Shown here in pieces: positions 23,521 through 36,609 of a DNA stretch of 64,000 nt. Source of the DNA: Reticulitermes speratus. Taxonomy: Eukaryota > Arthropoda > Insecta > Blattodea > Rhinotermitidae. A model generated the notes under the pieces. That model saw only the letters and a program-made list of their open reading frames with translations. It was not told the DNA's origin and did not search any database. Both the position numbers and the translations under genes were made by a program. The stretch is taken from contig JAJKFL010000039.1 of assembly GCA_021186555.1 (NCBI GenBank), positions 18,828,733 to 18,892,732 on the forward strand, written 5' to 3'. Position 1 is the stretch's first letter; each line of letters begins with the position of its first letter.

Positions 23521-23844
23521 GCGTGAAAAGTAACTGTTTTAGCAATATGATAAAAGACGTATTAAGGATAAGAGAATGCATATTCGAAGTTCAAGGCTAC
23601 AATTTAACATCCTTAATTACTAATATTAAGTACAAAAACTAGGTGTGACGAAGCAGTGTGTACGGAATGCTTTCACATTAAGCGATGCAACTTTCTTCTC
23701 AGCAGAATTGTGCAGCTGCAAAGCTCTGGGCGCGTATCCGGGCGATGTCCGGCTATGATCGCTGCCGGCCAAATGGCGCTTCTGGTTACAAGAGTTTGAG
23801 GTTTTCCTTAATCCCTCCGGGCAAATGACGGCATATATTTCGAC

Positions 23845-23920
23845 TAGGCCACGACCGCTTTCTTCCAAATCCTCTCCAATTCATCCTTCACTAGTCACCC
23901 TACCGTCGATGCTACACAGG
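23845..23920 (+). repeat. SINE-5 tail fragment
   Basis: AGGCCACGACCGCTTTCTTC and the following bases match 11,025-11,095. Confidence 0.55.
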
Positions 23921-24416
23921 CCCCACAAGCAGAGGAGGTACTGATAAAGTCACGTGTAAACACACATTTATTTCGCACAAAGTATCTGTAGGTACCGTTT
24001 GGTTCTCAGAACGAACAGCTGTCATTGCCTGAACATCTTTAAAGGACTAAAACTTTGAAGTGGAGATGTCATGTGCTTTCCGTGAGGTAACAACCGTCAA
24101 AATATTATTTATGTGAAGGATTAATAACAATATCTTGTGGCAGTTCAAGTTCAGGGTGAATTGCTATTAATCGTCGAAACTGCTCTATTACCTGCCACAG
24201 TGCCGTACTGTTTCTCTAAGAAGCCAAGCATCGATTACTTTGAATCGATAAAATGCCATAGACGAAAAGATTACCATCACCGTATTCATCAGGAACTCGG
24301 TGATTTGCTTTTCCATACCTCTTCACACCTTCTATTCGTCTACCCTCTTACATAAATATTTTTCTTTTCATTCGTCTCCTCTTTACGTACTTAATTATTT
24401 TCTTGTTAAGTCTCTT

Positions 24417-24500
24417 TTTAATCCACCTCTTCCTCTTTGTTCTCTCTTCTTCTGCTTCTTCATCTTCTTCCCTTCCGTCTCCTTCTCCTTTTCATTGTTA
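24417..24500. repeat. Pyrimidine-rich low-complexity tract
   Basis: About 85 bases of almost pure C/T on the plus strand (CCTCTTCC, TTCTTCTGCTTCTTC). Several overlapping short frames come from this composition and are not genes. Confidence 0.8.
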
Positions 24501-26869
24501 TTGTTATTTGTACAGTATGATGAAACATATCAATACGTATTGTAAAAGTTTCGGCTGCGATCTAACGTTTGATAATCGGACATATGTTGATACTCAAAAT
24601 GACTGACCAAATAGCATCCTGAAGCTTGACACACTCTGTGCAGAACACCCTGCATGTACTTCGCGGTGAACTTTATTGCCCAAAACGTCAGGCAGGTTGC
24701 GAGTCTTGAGGTTTACACGACGTTACGGTTTAGGACTCCATTTTCTCGGATATGACGCCGCGTCACTAGGTAATGAGTTCCCGACTTTTCGAGTAACCAG
24801 AGGGTCCAGGGGTCCGAGAAGAATTAGACCCTGGAAGAAGAAGGCAAAATATTCCATCGAAAAAACGGGAATGGATTACTCAGTGGCGCATCTCCATATT
24901 CCAGAATAAATTGCAGATTATTGTAGATAGGGATACGAGATGTACCTGATCCGAAATTCAGGTAGCCACTGGATATCCTGACTTCCGATAATTTCAGCAG
25001 GCAAATTCCGAGTTTCGAATATGTCCTTCGTATGGACTGCGACCACAAAAATTATGTCACAGACAATGTGTCATACTATAGCCCAGCCAATCAATTCAAA
25101 ACCTGCGCACAGAAGCTACAGGTATAAAGTCCAATCACAAAAATCGTACTGCGACTGCAGCAAACAATGGACAGGGAATGAATCGTGAGCTAGCACACTT
25201 GAATGATGAACTCTCAAAGGGGTGGGAACACGCTACACAGCCCGGCTGTTGTGCCAGGGGCCTAAAACGAGGCGTCGGTTGTGAATTAGAAGAAAAAGAG
25301 TAACTATGAAAGAGCAGGTTAGCTAAGTAGTCAGGTCACTGCATCTTCAATTTATGTACTGACGTCAGCAGTACACACTGACCCAACTTCTTTGTTACTG
25401 TAAACGAAAGACAGAACGGAGGGCGATAAGGAAGGAAGGAAGAAAGCAAATACGTACTTCGTTCACCGTGCTACAAAATTAATATCGACACAGATAAGGT
25501 CGCGGGTGCGACAAGTGAAAAATCTAGTTCATAATAAGTCGACAATGATAGCACAAGTGGATGAGAAATGCTAAAGATCGCTATGACAGATTTGAGTTTT
25601 CGAGATTAAATCAATTGTGGTCTAAGAGAAACCCGCCAGAACATAATTTTAAGAAGGACTTCTGATTATAACAAATATTATGCTGATGCTAATAATAATA
25701 ATGATGATTATTATTGAACTATTATTTCGTAATACTGTTGAAGAGAAGCTTCATTAGGCACAACTGCCTACAGACTTAAGCACAAGAAAACACGTCGATT
25801 AATGGTCCATAAACTTACGTTTGTTGAAGAACTTTAGATGCGATTTCGAGTTAAAGCCCCACAATTTTCCGCTGAAGTAGCTACTGAATTTGCTGCTTGC
25901 TTGTGAGCGTGCGGAAATTTTATGGATAATTAACTGTGATATGTCCCAAGAAGATTGATGGCAGTAGACGAAGGATGTGTTTGACCTATGTGTACAGTTC
26001 ACGTATCACTTCCAACGTGTATCTTTTGGCGGCTAGTTTATTGTAAAAATCCCTGTTAACATTTCGCACATTTCTTACCTAAAACGATGAATGATAAATA
26101 AATTTATTTTTGAACTATGAAACATAAGTTAAAAAAAAATTTAGACTGAACACAGGAACAATTGACCTACTTGGCTAGAAGTTTCGGTGTAAACTATACA
26201 CATTCGAACACCTCCCTTAATTTAAGTATAATTTAGACAGAGGCTTGTTAAATTTTATGCACTTCTGTGATGAAGTGTATAAACTGAACGCACACTGCGA
26301 AAGTTTATCTGACATTCCGCAAGTTCTATTCCGGAAACCACTAAACATATTCAATAAGCTTTTATATTGGAGTTCTACACAAACTCCTCACGGCTAATAA
26401 GTAAAACTTGATGTATTACGGCGACTGAAAGTGGTAAAACCTTCTCAAGCGGCTAGGCGTGTGTTTTCTGAGAAGTCATAAAGCATGCCTTCACTGAGAC
26501 ACGACAGCAACTGGTGGTTAGTTGCGGCACGAGGCGTTCAGAATTTCGGGGCTGCTCTCTGAGAACTAGGCGTCGTAATTCGCGCCTTGACCTCGCACAA
26601 GAACGCAGCAAACGTATCGTGAAATGATTCTAGTCAATTAGTTACTCAGAATGTAGTTCTAACACTAGCAATTTGTCGCTTCCTCTCTAGCAGCAAAATT
26701 ATTGACTTTTAGATTCTTTAATAGCCATTTTAAGTTGCTGAGCTTAAATAGAACAACCGAGGAAATTCAGAAAATTCTGTAAGGCTAGCCGGTAACCCAC
26801 TACCGTTTCACCAACGAAGAGGATAAAGGGAGTCTATTTATTGATTCTTGGGCTACTTACCGATGACGT

Positions 26870-27090
26870 TCCGTTAATAGAGATTATATGGAATCGAAAG
26901 AATAATGAATGTGAGCAGGTAAGGATTTGGAAGGGTGCGAGTGTGGCCTACTTCAATGTAGGCTAGTGCATGCATTTTTGGAGTAAATGAGTAAAAACAC
27001 AGGAAACCTCAATCAGGGTAACTGGTAACCCGGCCAAGGTTTGAAACCGGCACATTGCGAATATGAACAGTGAGACGCCTCAAATCAAAC
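26870..27090 (-). repeat. SINE-5-like copy, diverged
   Basis: GTGGCCTACTTCAATGTAGG, then acacaggaaacctcaatcagg and ccggccaaggtttgaaaccgg, the reverse-complemented B-box region of the SINE-5 group. Related text lies at 48,600 and 63,385. Confidence 0.5.
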
Positions 27091-28674
27091 CCAGCAGTCT
27101 CTGTTCTTTGTCGGAACAGAGTTGCGTAATACATTCGATTCTGCACAGAAGTATCTATTTGGCTGTATGTTTGACAATGATCAAAGGAGACTAATTATCA
27201 CAGTTTCTAGGAAATCAAAATCAGTTGTTGTAAAAAAAGAGCTGTCTCCAGCTGTGTGTCAGAAGCAAAACTGTCACTCTCCACATCAACCAATCACGAA
27301 AGTGCAATACCGTCACGAGATCATATCAGCTGTTAATAAGCTTAGTAAGATTATTAATTATGACTCTGCGGTAGATTTCAAACTTAATGAGATTTAGTTT
27401 TGTATAATTACTCTGAAGCACATTTTGTACGTTAATTGTGATGTGAATTATCATAATTGATGTAAGTACCGTGTTTGGAATAGTAACGCTTCGAGTTCAA
27501 GTGTGTCGCCTATGTCACCAATAAAATCAAGATTATGTAAGAGATTATTTTCAAGTAATGGCTGGAGTACTGTGATTTATACTTCTTTCACATTTATCCG
27601 AAACAAAGAGTTTCTACATTTTTCCCGAACATGATAATGCGTGTGTAAAATTCTGTAGTGTTCGGTTTAAACAACAATTATTACTCACGCCTTTCCAGTC
27701 CTCTTTTTTTTCGCTACTTGAAATGTAACAAATATTTATTACAAATTATTGATAACAGCAGTGTATATTTCATATTTCAAGCAAACAATAAGGAATATAA
27801 ACAAACAAAGAGCAGCTTCATAAGGATGGTACAAACCAAACGTCTACAATTGTGGAGAACTGTTTCAAACCTAAGAGTTTCCAGACACATTGGATCCACA
27901 GCAATCAATCTCCAAAATTTAGACGAAAGCAACTGAAATACATGTTCATTAACTTCAAATTTCTTTAGCTTTTTAAGATAGCAAAGTGTGCATCAGCCCA
28001 CAAATAAAAAATAAACTTCTTACAAATACTCGAAGTAGAGATGACTGCGTTAGATTTCAGGGGCCTCGCATGCTATAGCTTTGCCTTACCTTCTCTGTCT
28101 GATAGCAACATTGTGACCATTTATATTATAAATGCACCAGACATTTGGTTTCCCAACTGGCCTCTGTCCTATAGAATCCTTTCTGACGCGATTCAAGAGT
28201 TTCTCTACGTGACTTTACACTGAATAACAACTTCAGACATAGAGACTCACACGTCAGAAGTAAAGTTTGCCTATCCCTTTCTTTTTGCCAGGAACTGAAA
28301 CACTGGGATATGCGGTTTGCAGTGTCGAGCAGTTCATTTTCTTTCTCTGCTCTCTGCTTGAAACTAGATGCAGCACATTAAGACCAATGCATTCCTCCCC
28401 CGCGTGTTCTCCTTTCTCGCTCAAGAGTATCAATTACCTAGTGAGGCAGACTGGCGTGAAATAGGCCTAAAGCAGAGGAGGAAAACAAGACTATGGGTGC
28501 ATATATTTGTAAGCATTTTTCGTACAAGAAGCACGAAAATGGACGCATTATACACTGTCCGTGTCCTTAAGTCCGTACGGTGTGATTCTAAAATGAAATT
28601 TTAATATTGATAGTACACATGAAATCTTGTCGGGACCATTTTATTTCAGTTCGCACAGGTTCATCGAAGTCAAA

Positions 28675-28960
28675 TAGAACTAACTAACTAATTAACTAAC
28701 TAACTAAATCCATGGAGCTAGTCAAGAAATTCCCCGCATTTTATGGAACTCGAAGATTCATGACCGCATTCACAAGTGCCAGCCACCTGTCCCTATCCTG
28801 AGCCATATAAATCCAGTCCATGCCCCCATCCCACTTCTTGAAGATCCATTTTAATATTATCCTCCCATCTACGCCTGGGTCTTCCAAGTGGTCTCCTTCC
28901 CTCAGGTCTCCCCATCAAACTCCTGTATGCACTTCTCCCCTCACCCATACGTGGTCAAAT
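28675..28960 (-). mobile_element. LINE-A 3' end with (TTAG)n tail
   Basis: The minus strand translates as the C-terminus common to many insect LINE copies: [20 protein letters not shown] then KWDGGMDWI and [20 protein letters not shown]. It ends in an A/T-rich (TTAG)n tail at 28,679-28,708 (plus-strand aactaactaacta). Clade assignment (RTE- or CR1-like) is uncertain. A 5'-truncated insertion. Confidence 0.75.
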
Positions 28961-29117
28961 AGAACTATACACACATTTTCTCAAATGCGGCTCATCTATG
29001 GAAATGTTGGTACGTAGCAGAACTTAGCCTTCATTATACTGTGCAACTTGTATTTGAAATTTTTATTGTGAATGTTTAATGAAAGAAGAAGAAAATAATA
29101 ATCTGACTCGCAATGTA

Positions 29118-30079
29118 CAGTAAAATGGGCAATGATGCCCCACTTTTTACTCACACAGATTTTTACAATTATGTATGGCAACAGAAGTTAAATCTGAGTG
29201 TGTAATGTGTATAGTAGGATCTCTGCTACAAAACAGCCAGTTCCTTTATAGCAAATTTAAATTCGTTTATTGACAGCAATAAAAATTACAAAGGTAAGCA
29301 AAAGGTCGTCTTCGGCTTATGCATGGTGAAAGATGCCCCACATACAATGCAATACAAAACAATAAATTTGTAGTAAACAAAACTGCAATCAAATAAAATA
29401 GCTATATTCTGTACCACTATGAGGCTCGTTCTTACTTTTTTGCAGATTTCTTAGGTTTTTAAGATTCTTAGAACGGTTGTTACGTCCACAATCGATGCAG
29501 GTTTTCGAGAAAACTGTGCAGTTTTCATGCAGCCACTTTTCACAGACTGAGCATTTTATCCAGTCGCATTCTTATTTTGTTACATAGCAGTATGCATTAC
29601 ATTCTTTACAGCAGTCATTGTCATCATTCTGATCAGAATTGCTCGAGTCGGATTTTGAACAATTCTCTTGAAATGATTCTACTTATGTTTGGCTTGTAGT
29701 TTCTTCTTCTGGACGATTGGCGAACTAGTGAGAACCTCTCCACGGAGACTTTTCGTTACCCTTGATGGCCCTGAGTTTGACAATTTTGGTAGAGGGGACA
29801 ATGCCATGAATTTTGGTTGGCGTTTCTTCCTGACAAACCTGGATGGGTGTCGATGTGTGGATGGACGGACGAAGGACTGAAGGCGCGCCATTTTAATACG
29901 TTCTTTAACAAGTAACAGGGGTAAATAAAACATATTATAGTAGGTAGGCGACACTTTTGTAGTCTTTCATTAACATATCAATGAAAATGCAGCATACAAT
30001 TTGATGTATGAACATAGGTCAACCAAGCGAGTTAAAATACCAGTGAGGCATCTTTACCCATCTTTCAGTGGGGCAACTG
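29118..30079. mobile_element. pogo-like DNA transposon relic, 962 bp
   Basis: CAGT termini flanked by TA (29116-29117, 30080-30081). The left end CAGTAAAATGGGCAATGATG and the right end CAGTTGCCCCACTGAAAGAT (reverse complement) share ATGGG..AATGATGCC.CACT with a 12-base indel. Between the ends lies a transposase C-terminal relic on the minus strand. An internally deleted, non-autonomous copy is likely. Confidence 0.65.
29440..29954 (-). pseudogene. pogo-like transposase C-terminal relic with zinc-finger-like end
   Basis: GPSRVTKSLRGEVLTSSPIV resembles the RGKxxxLTSSP linker seen near the C-terminus of Tigger-derived transposases. After a stop and frame change comes a Cys/His cluster (CCKECNAYC, WIKCSVCEKWLHENC, CIDCGR) like the terminal zinc finger (WIQC..C..W.H..C) of insect pogo-like proteins. 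The catalytic DDE domain is absent. The family call is from memory of these motifs, so moderate confidence. Confidence 0.55.
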
Positions 30080-30449
30080 TACCCAAATGTGGAGCAAAGA
30101 CGCCCTGGCTGATCATGTGACTATGACGTGGCTTGCCAAAGTTTGTAAAGTGTTTTCATCTCCATAGTGAGGCTAGAAAGAACTAGAAGTTAGTACTTAA
30201 CTACACAATTCTAACAATTCGTTTCTGTGTGTAATTTCCTCTGGCTGACCCTAGAGTTGTGAATAAATATGAACATTTACCATTCGTCCTTGGTAACGGC
30301 CATAGACTGAGACTGAAAACAATGAGCCGATGAGAAAAATTTCCTCCTAAAACAGAGAAGGTAAAAAAAAGGTAAAGGAACTGCGTACTGAAAGCTTTAC
30401 AATTTGTTCTCCACATAATAGTGTTAGGTTAACGGATTTCTTAAATTTA

Positions 30450-30620
30450 GTCGAAACATGAAGGGATGAGAGTCATAGGGAGACTCTGGTAGAGATAGCA
30501 TTGAAATGGATCTGAAAAAATTGGTGTGGCTTTTCGCATTGAATTAACCTAAGGATAGGGTCTAGTGATGAACGCGGTAATAAACAATCGGTTTTAATCA
30601 ACGTCAGGGAATTTCTTCAT
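30450..30620 (+). mobile_element. LINE-A 3' end, old copy
   Basis: Fragments align with the LINE-A C-terminal coding text: agggagactctggtagaga...attgaaatggatctgaaaaaa (GRLW..NIEMDLKEI), then ctaaggataggg and gtgatgaacgcggta (AQDR..ALVNAV). Broken by stops. Confidence 0.5.
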
Positions 30621-31014
30621 TGGTGTAGGGACTGCTGCATCAGCGGTAGGTCGTCTAGTGTTCTTGTGCAATGCTTATATGTTTTTCACCTATCCGAGAC
30701 ACTTTATCCCCAACCATGCTTCTCTTTAATTGCACCCGCAATAATGGCACCGGCAAAATCTGCGAGACCGAGCGGATGGTTTCAGTTCCTGACGTCAGCG
30801 AGGCTTATCTAACTGCAGCAAGGGCATGCATTATTATGGCTACAGTGACTGGGCAAAGGTTCTCTTGTTCTGGATGTCTGCTTGGTCATGACAAGCTGCC
30901 TGTTGCAGGTACTGGCAAGGCGGTTATCGCAAGAACTGGACAAAGTATGTCACTTTTTGCCAAAGTCATCAAAAGTTGTGGCGTTCACAGAGAGGGTGGA
31001 ATCAGCCCACAAGG

Positions 31015-31205
31015 CACGCGTATAACTAAGTGAGCAGGATGGTGCAGGGAACTTTCATTCGGGAGGTACTCGGTTCGAATCACGGCCAAGTTCCTGGGTG
31101 CACCGACTGAAATGTTTTTCGTCCTTTGCTTAAGTGTGTACGACGAATCCCGGGATAGTGCCCTCAAAGATGCCACGACCTCCTGCTACTCAGCCTTTAC
31201 GATTT
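31015..31205 (+). repeat. tRNA-derived SINE-5, copy
   Basis: TTCATTCGGGAGGTACTCGG and then GGTTCGAATCACG give a B-box-like head; the tail GCCACGACCTCCTGCTACTC matches the SINE-5 tails elsewhere. Confidence 0.6.
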
Positions 31206-31500
31206 CATTTCATTCGACACTATACAGTCTCTGCATTTGAAATAGCATCGTTAAACAACGTAACATCACTTAATACACGTGCAAGACACAGAATCTTCTA
31301 GGTAAAGGTGATATATATTATACATACAGTTTACGTGCCTTATAGACCCAAAGTTCCACCACAGTCTCCGCCCATCCTGAACTAGTCCTGCTTACTAAAC
31401 ACTTTCACGCCCGATTTATGTAAGTTGAGTTTTAATGCCATCCAGCATTTACACAGTTTTCCCAAGTATTGTATTTTATATCAGTATTTCGCACAAAAAG

Positions 31501-31759
31501 GCCGATCCCAGTGGCCGCGCGGTCTAAGGCGTGGATCTGCGGTCGTTCGCTTGCTGGGACTGTGGGTTCGAATCCCGCCGGGGTCATGAATGGCTGTCTC
31601 TTGTGAGTGTTGTGTGTTGTCAGGTAGAGGTCTCTGCGTCGGGCTGATCACTCGTCCAGAGGAGTCGTACAGAATGTGGTGTGTCTGAGTGTGATTATGA
31701 AGCCTCGATAATGAGGAGGCCGTGGCCTACTAGGGGCTGTTGCGCCAATGTAAAAAAAT
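31501..31759 (+). repeat. tRNA-derived SINE-2, copy 1
   Basis: The head GATCCCAGTGGCCGCGCGGT (A box) and GGGTTCGAATCCCGCC (B box) are Ser/Leu-tRNA-like. The body is shared nearly base for base with 39,226-39,492, ending in an A-rich tail. It is not a functional tRNA because no acceptor stem closes. Confidence 0.9.
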
Positions 31760-33387
31760 CGCACATAAATCTTATATTTCCTTACAACGTCTACGGTTTG
31801 TCTGACTCACGGACACTGTTAGAGTGAACTGAATACTGAGAATTCGTAAAGTTGTCCCTGTGCCGGCTATGAACGCACGTGGGGGAGTGAAGGTATCTGT
31901 GGAGAATGAATTAATACAATACCACTGCCTTATTCATTAAACAATGTATGTGGCAAAGAAATTGGACGTTGGCTAGAAGACATGTGGATGGTGGTTTGAG
32001 TTAAGTTACTTTCAAGATTCCATGCTGAAAAGTAAACGACATGAATTTCCAGAATTCAACAAAACGTAACAACAAAATCTATAAAGAACAGTTCTGCATA
32101 ACCGTCTCTGTCCATTCATTCTGTTAGTTCTCGCTACAGTATCACGTGAGAATATTATATTGTGTAAAATGTAACATACGTACTAGGACAGCTGTATATC
32201 ACATATCGAGAAGAATTTTGGAGGGAACTAATGTGTCCTAATTTAAGGAATTATTCAACACTGGCCTGGATAGGCTATGAAAACCCTACAAAATTCTTAA
32301 GATAGCCTTTAGAAATATTATTTTGTTGTTGTTGTTTCTTTTCGTCCTTCCGCCAGGTATGCCACAGCGGCAAATCCCGTGTTTAGTATTTTTTTTCAGA
32401 AGGCAAAATATCACACTGTCAGATTTGATATTATTTTTAGTTTTATAGCATAATATTTCTTCTTTAATTTTTTAAGTATTTTTTATTTGTTTTGTCTGGG
32501 TGTGTTTTGTATGTGTACCGTCTATTTCCCTTTGTTATTTGCTTTTGTATGTTGTGCTCTTTCTGTAATGGGCCACTTGGCTGTTGACTCAGCACGTTAA
32601 TAAACAATAATTGAATTATTATTATTATATTATTGACGCCATTTAATACAGTTTTATTCTGCGTTCTCGTAGCTGACAGCCTGACCTGCATTCGCAGCCA
32701 TCTGTGGCGCACAGCCGCTCTCGAGCCTTGCTGACACCACCCACACATCTCGGCAGTGTTGGCTCAACGGATGGGGGAGTCCTGTCGGTCAACACTCCAG
32801 AATGCGGAGGAATCCATCGGTTCCGTTCCACAGCACGGACCTGAGGATGCTAATAGCTATTGTCTCTCGGAGCAGGGATTGGGAATATTTTCGCAATCGC
32901 AGCGCAATTGATTGGTACTGGGAAAGGCAAGCATGCTTAAGACAGCAATTCTGACGAAGTTTGCTTGAAGGACAGAAGACAAAATGCCCTGACACTGCCT
33001 CATACGGACATCTACAGCACACAGTATTAGGGTCTTACTCCTTGACTTTTTTGCCATTCCTACTTGTCGTTTTGTTCCTCCGTTCCTTTCTTTTTCCTTA
33101 ATTCCTTTTTGGCCTACTTCCTTCCTAAAAAGCAAAGTAAACGCATGACGTTATCATGATGTCTGTATACGTCCGTCCCACGTCTGACTCCCATTTCACT
33201 TTTAGGCCACGTGGCATGAACGTCAGGTACACCACTGACGCACTCCCCATTGTTGTACTTGCTGAAGTCTTGTCGACAGTAATACAGCAGACGCGCGAAC
33301 TTGAGAAGAAGGAGCGACAGTAGCACCACTTACTTTAGGATACTGAAGTGCTGTACGGTAATAGATACTTGAAGAATATGGAACTTT

Positions 33388-33697
33388 ACTTGAAGCAAAA
33401 GGGCACGCGGTGGCGCAGTTGGTTGAGGCACTGCGCTACAAGCCGGAACGTCGCGGGTTCGATTCCCGATGGTGTCATTGAAATTTTTCATTGACATAAT
33501 CCTTTCGGTCGCCCTGGGGTCGACTCAGCCTCTAACAGAAATGAGTACCAGGAGTATTTCCTGGGGAGGTAAAGACGGCCGGTGCGTAGGGCTGACAACC
33601 TTACCACCTTCATGTGCCGACTGTCTACAAATCTGGGAGCCTAAGGGCCTGTCCAGGCCTGTAATGGGATTGCTTTACCTTTTTACTTGAAGTAAAA
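33388..33697 (+). repeat. tRNA-derived SINE-3, full copy with 13-bp target duplication
   Basis: SINE body 33,401-33,684. Head GCGGTGGCGCAGTTGGTTGA (A box) and GGGTTCGATTCCCG (B box), body shared with 9,788-9,978. Flanked by ACTTGAAGCAAAA (33388-33400) and ACTTGAAGTAAAA (33685-33697): a 13-base duplication with one difference, so a young insertion. Confidence 0.92.
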
Positions 33698-35002
33698 TTT
33701 TTGTAGAATGAAAAATAATACGGGGCAGTTTTCGGTTTGATGGCAATAGCTTACAAACCACTGGAGCTGCCGACGTGAAACTTAAGAACTGAGATAGATC
33801 ATAAACATACCTGCGTACTGCTATGAGCACTGTTTTGTGGGTCAATAATTAAAAATGTGGCGTCGATGCGAATTTTTAAGGTCGTATCCGACAAACTTAA
33901 CGTACGTAGAAATTTTACTCAGGTAAAAAGTCCTGAACAAAACAAAACAAACAATAATACTAACGCATAAGTAGGGCCAGAAATCCATTCGATTCAGGGA
34001 ATTTACGATCTCTAGATTATTGAAAAGAGAAGCTCTACTAATCGAGTTTTTAAGAGCTCGGTATAAACGTGATCTACTAAGAAGCGGAGGAGAAACGCAG
34101 TCCCAAGCCTCTTGGTGAATAATGCCTTGATAAATTACATAAAAGACACTAGATGGTCTTTGAAGGCAGTGGAGCAGCACAGGCTTCATATTACTGGAAA
34201 TACGATTGCCGGAAGATACACAAATAAAGCGGAAGTTAACTGGTATACAAGTTGCTGTAAATTAAGGCATAATTTGTTCTGATCTAAACCGTCTGTTTCA
34301 AAAGCATATTTAATTTAAATTAATATTACAGTAATACCAGTGTGTTCATAAATTCACTTATAAAACAGTATACAGTGTGTCTCAAACACCAAAAATACTT
34401 TACAAATAAAATTAATATAAAGGGATCTATGTAAGCATCTTTTCAACATACAGTAACCCTGGTGAACAGTTCGATATGTTAATATAAGTGCCGAAATCGA
34501 GAAACATACTATCCGTTCATTGTTATTTTAAATACCATTACAAAACAAGTTACAAATTTTCACTACACGCCATCTACATAATCGATATCATGGAATATCT
34601 AGGGCGGTAAAGATAATGGTCCGTCCAAAAAAAAGTAACGAAACAACGTTCAAACTTTATAAAGTGGCGGCACTTCCCACACTGCCTACATTTGACAGTC
34701 AGGAGAGTTAATCACCACATAATAAAGTTTAGTGCCACTCAATCTTGATACTGGCTTTGCAAGTGAAGTTACTATTGCAGTACAACCACACGTCCTAGTG
34801 ACCAGTAAGGAATAACACAATATACTAAAATGTAGATACTGCGAGAAATTACACATACGAGAGGAAAAGCTATCTGACCGCCGTTGAGATTCGATCTAAG
34901 TTCACACGAATGCAATAAGATGCGTTGCCGCCGTGCCTTAAGGCGTTGCATGCAAATCATTAAATGTTCCACCTACAGCCGAGATAACACAGTGTGTAAG
35001 AA

Positions 35003-35983
35003 CAGAGGCGTAGCTAGATTTTCTGGCTCCCAGGACGAGTAATCACAATGGCCGCCCCTAATATAATTTATAAATTTAAAAAGATCGCAATTATTTATTG
35101 AGTTTCCTTTTATTTGGCCCAATAATTTAAAATTTGTTTAGCACAATTTTTCGTTTAAAATATTTATTGTTCTGCCCAAATGACCAAAAAGGAGACTGCG
35201 GTGCGGTCACTGCTTCCCCAGTCAGTGACTACGTCATACAGAGGCGTGGTGTTAAGAAATCAACACATGCGACGTGAGTGTGCCGTCAGCAATATCAATA
35301 ACGCAAGTAGTTCCGTGACGACGGTAAACCTCACCTGTCAACCCCAAACAGAGTAAAGAACATAGGACCTGTATTAATGGGACAAGGAATTGTTCATTGG
35401 TCATCATATCCAACAGGGTAAAAATAAAATCTCACAGTTCCTTCTTGCAATATTAAACAACTGTAGCCACTTTTCTGTAGTACGCAGAATTTGCCCTTGC
35501 GCCAGATGTGCAACAGTTGCACTTGACGTAGATATTTTAAGTAAGGAAATCAGAACTCGGGAAAAGATCTTACGCTTGTGCTTCACTGATGTTTCATGTG
35601 AGTTATGGACTTACTTGAGTTATTTAATTGTGTTTCAATTTTGGTAGGCAGTGATATAGATATATTTAGTAAGCAAATAAGATATTTGAAAGAGATTTTA
35701 CGCTAGCAGCACGTCTCACATGAGTTAAGGTTTTAATTATTTAGCTAATTTGTGTTCCAATTTAAGCCATAAATCCAATTTTTGTTGGCTGTTTTGTTGT
35801 GTACTTTGTGTGTGTTTATTTGTGTAATTTGTGCTGTAATTATTTTGTGCTAGTTTTGTAATTGGCCTGTGCGCTGTTAAGCTAGCACTTTAATAAATGA
35901 GAACTGGACTGAATGTTGCTGCCCATTGAACTGCCGCCCGGGGCGGCCGCAACATTCCCCGCCCCCCCTTAACTACGACCCCG
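35003..35983. mobile_element. hAT-type non-autonomous transposon, 981 bp
   Basis: Flanked by a perfect 8-base duplication TGTAAGAA (34995-35002 and 35984-35991). Short imperfect inverted ends: CAGAGGCGTAGCTAG on the left, CGGGGTCGTAGTTAA on the right (reverse complement). The interior is AT-rich with an internal degenerate duplication (about 35,527-35,610 against 35,650-35,735) and no transposase frame. The eight-base duplication and CA(G)GGCGTAG ends fit the hAT superfamily. Confidence 0.82.
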
Positions 35984-36084
35984 TGTAAGAAGCAAGTCAT
36001 GGTTATTAACTGCTTGTGAATCTGAGAGACGTTATGGGATTGATGGCAGCAGTGGTCATGGCTGCTATGCTGCAATAAAGAAAA

Positions 36085-36225
36085 CATTCACCAGGGTAAA
36101 TAAGAGGAAGACAGAGGAAGAGACAAAGAAAGGAAGTGGAAAAGAGAATAAGAAACAAACAAAAGAGAAACCGACAGAGAAAAAAGTAAAAAAAAGAAGA
36201 AAATAAGGAGGGAAACAAAGAAATA
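36085..36225. repeat. Purine-rich low-complexity tract
   Basis: About 140 bases of nearly pure A/G on the plus strand (AGAGGAAGACAGAGGAAGAG and similar). Short frames here reflect composition only. Confidence 0.8.
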
Positions 36226-36609
36226 TTACCATATCTATGGGGAATCTTTTCACTGTTTCTTCTCGAGGATGATACATTTGTCGTGTAACCACAGAATTGC
36301 TCTCCCACCTTCCATTTCTGCATCCCTTACCTCCCTCAGTACACCTCATTTCTCTGTGTGTTCTTGCAGGACATGCCCGATGGCTGCAACTGCCGTACAA
36401 GTCGCTACCTCATTGTGTGTTTCTGTCACTATGAAATGAAGTAGGAGACTGCTAGGGAATATGGTATGAAGCGAGGCTTCATAATTTGTAACACAAAAAC
36501 TTATTAAGTAATCAAATGAAGGAGGATGAGAAGGGTGAGATACGTAGCAATCTCGGTAAGATGAGAAATGCATATAAATTTTAGTCGGAAAATATGAAGT
36601 GACGATACA

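Noticed and set aside
23091-23642. Longest open frame outside known exons (183 codons, plus strand)
   Set aside because: No family resemblance, a composition like intergenic DNA, and it overlaps a decayed hammerhead-like motif on the other strand. Chance frame.
24300-24606. Overlapping frames in a pyrimidine-rich tract
   Set aside because: Low-complexity C/T sequence gives open frames without coding meaning.
30671-31033. 120-codon open frame on the plus strand
   Set aside because: No family match and it runs into the SINE-5 head.
31501-31590. Possible functional tRNA genes at SINE heads (also 39,226, 33,401, 12,811, 42,158)
   Set aside because: A and B boxes are present but no closed acceptor stem or proper tRNA end; they continue into shared SINE bodies.
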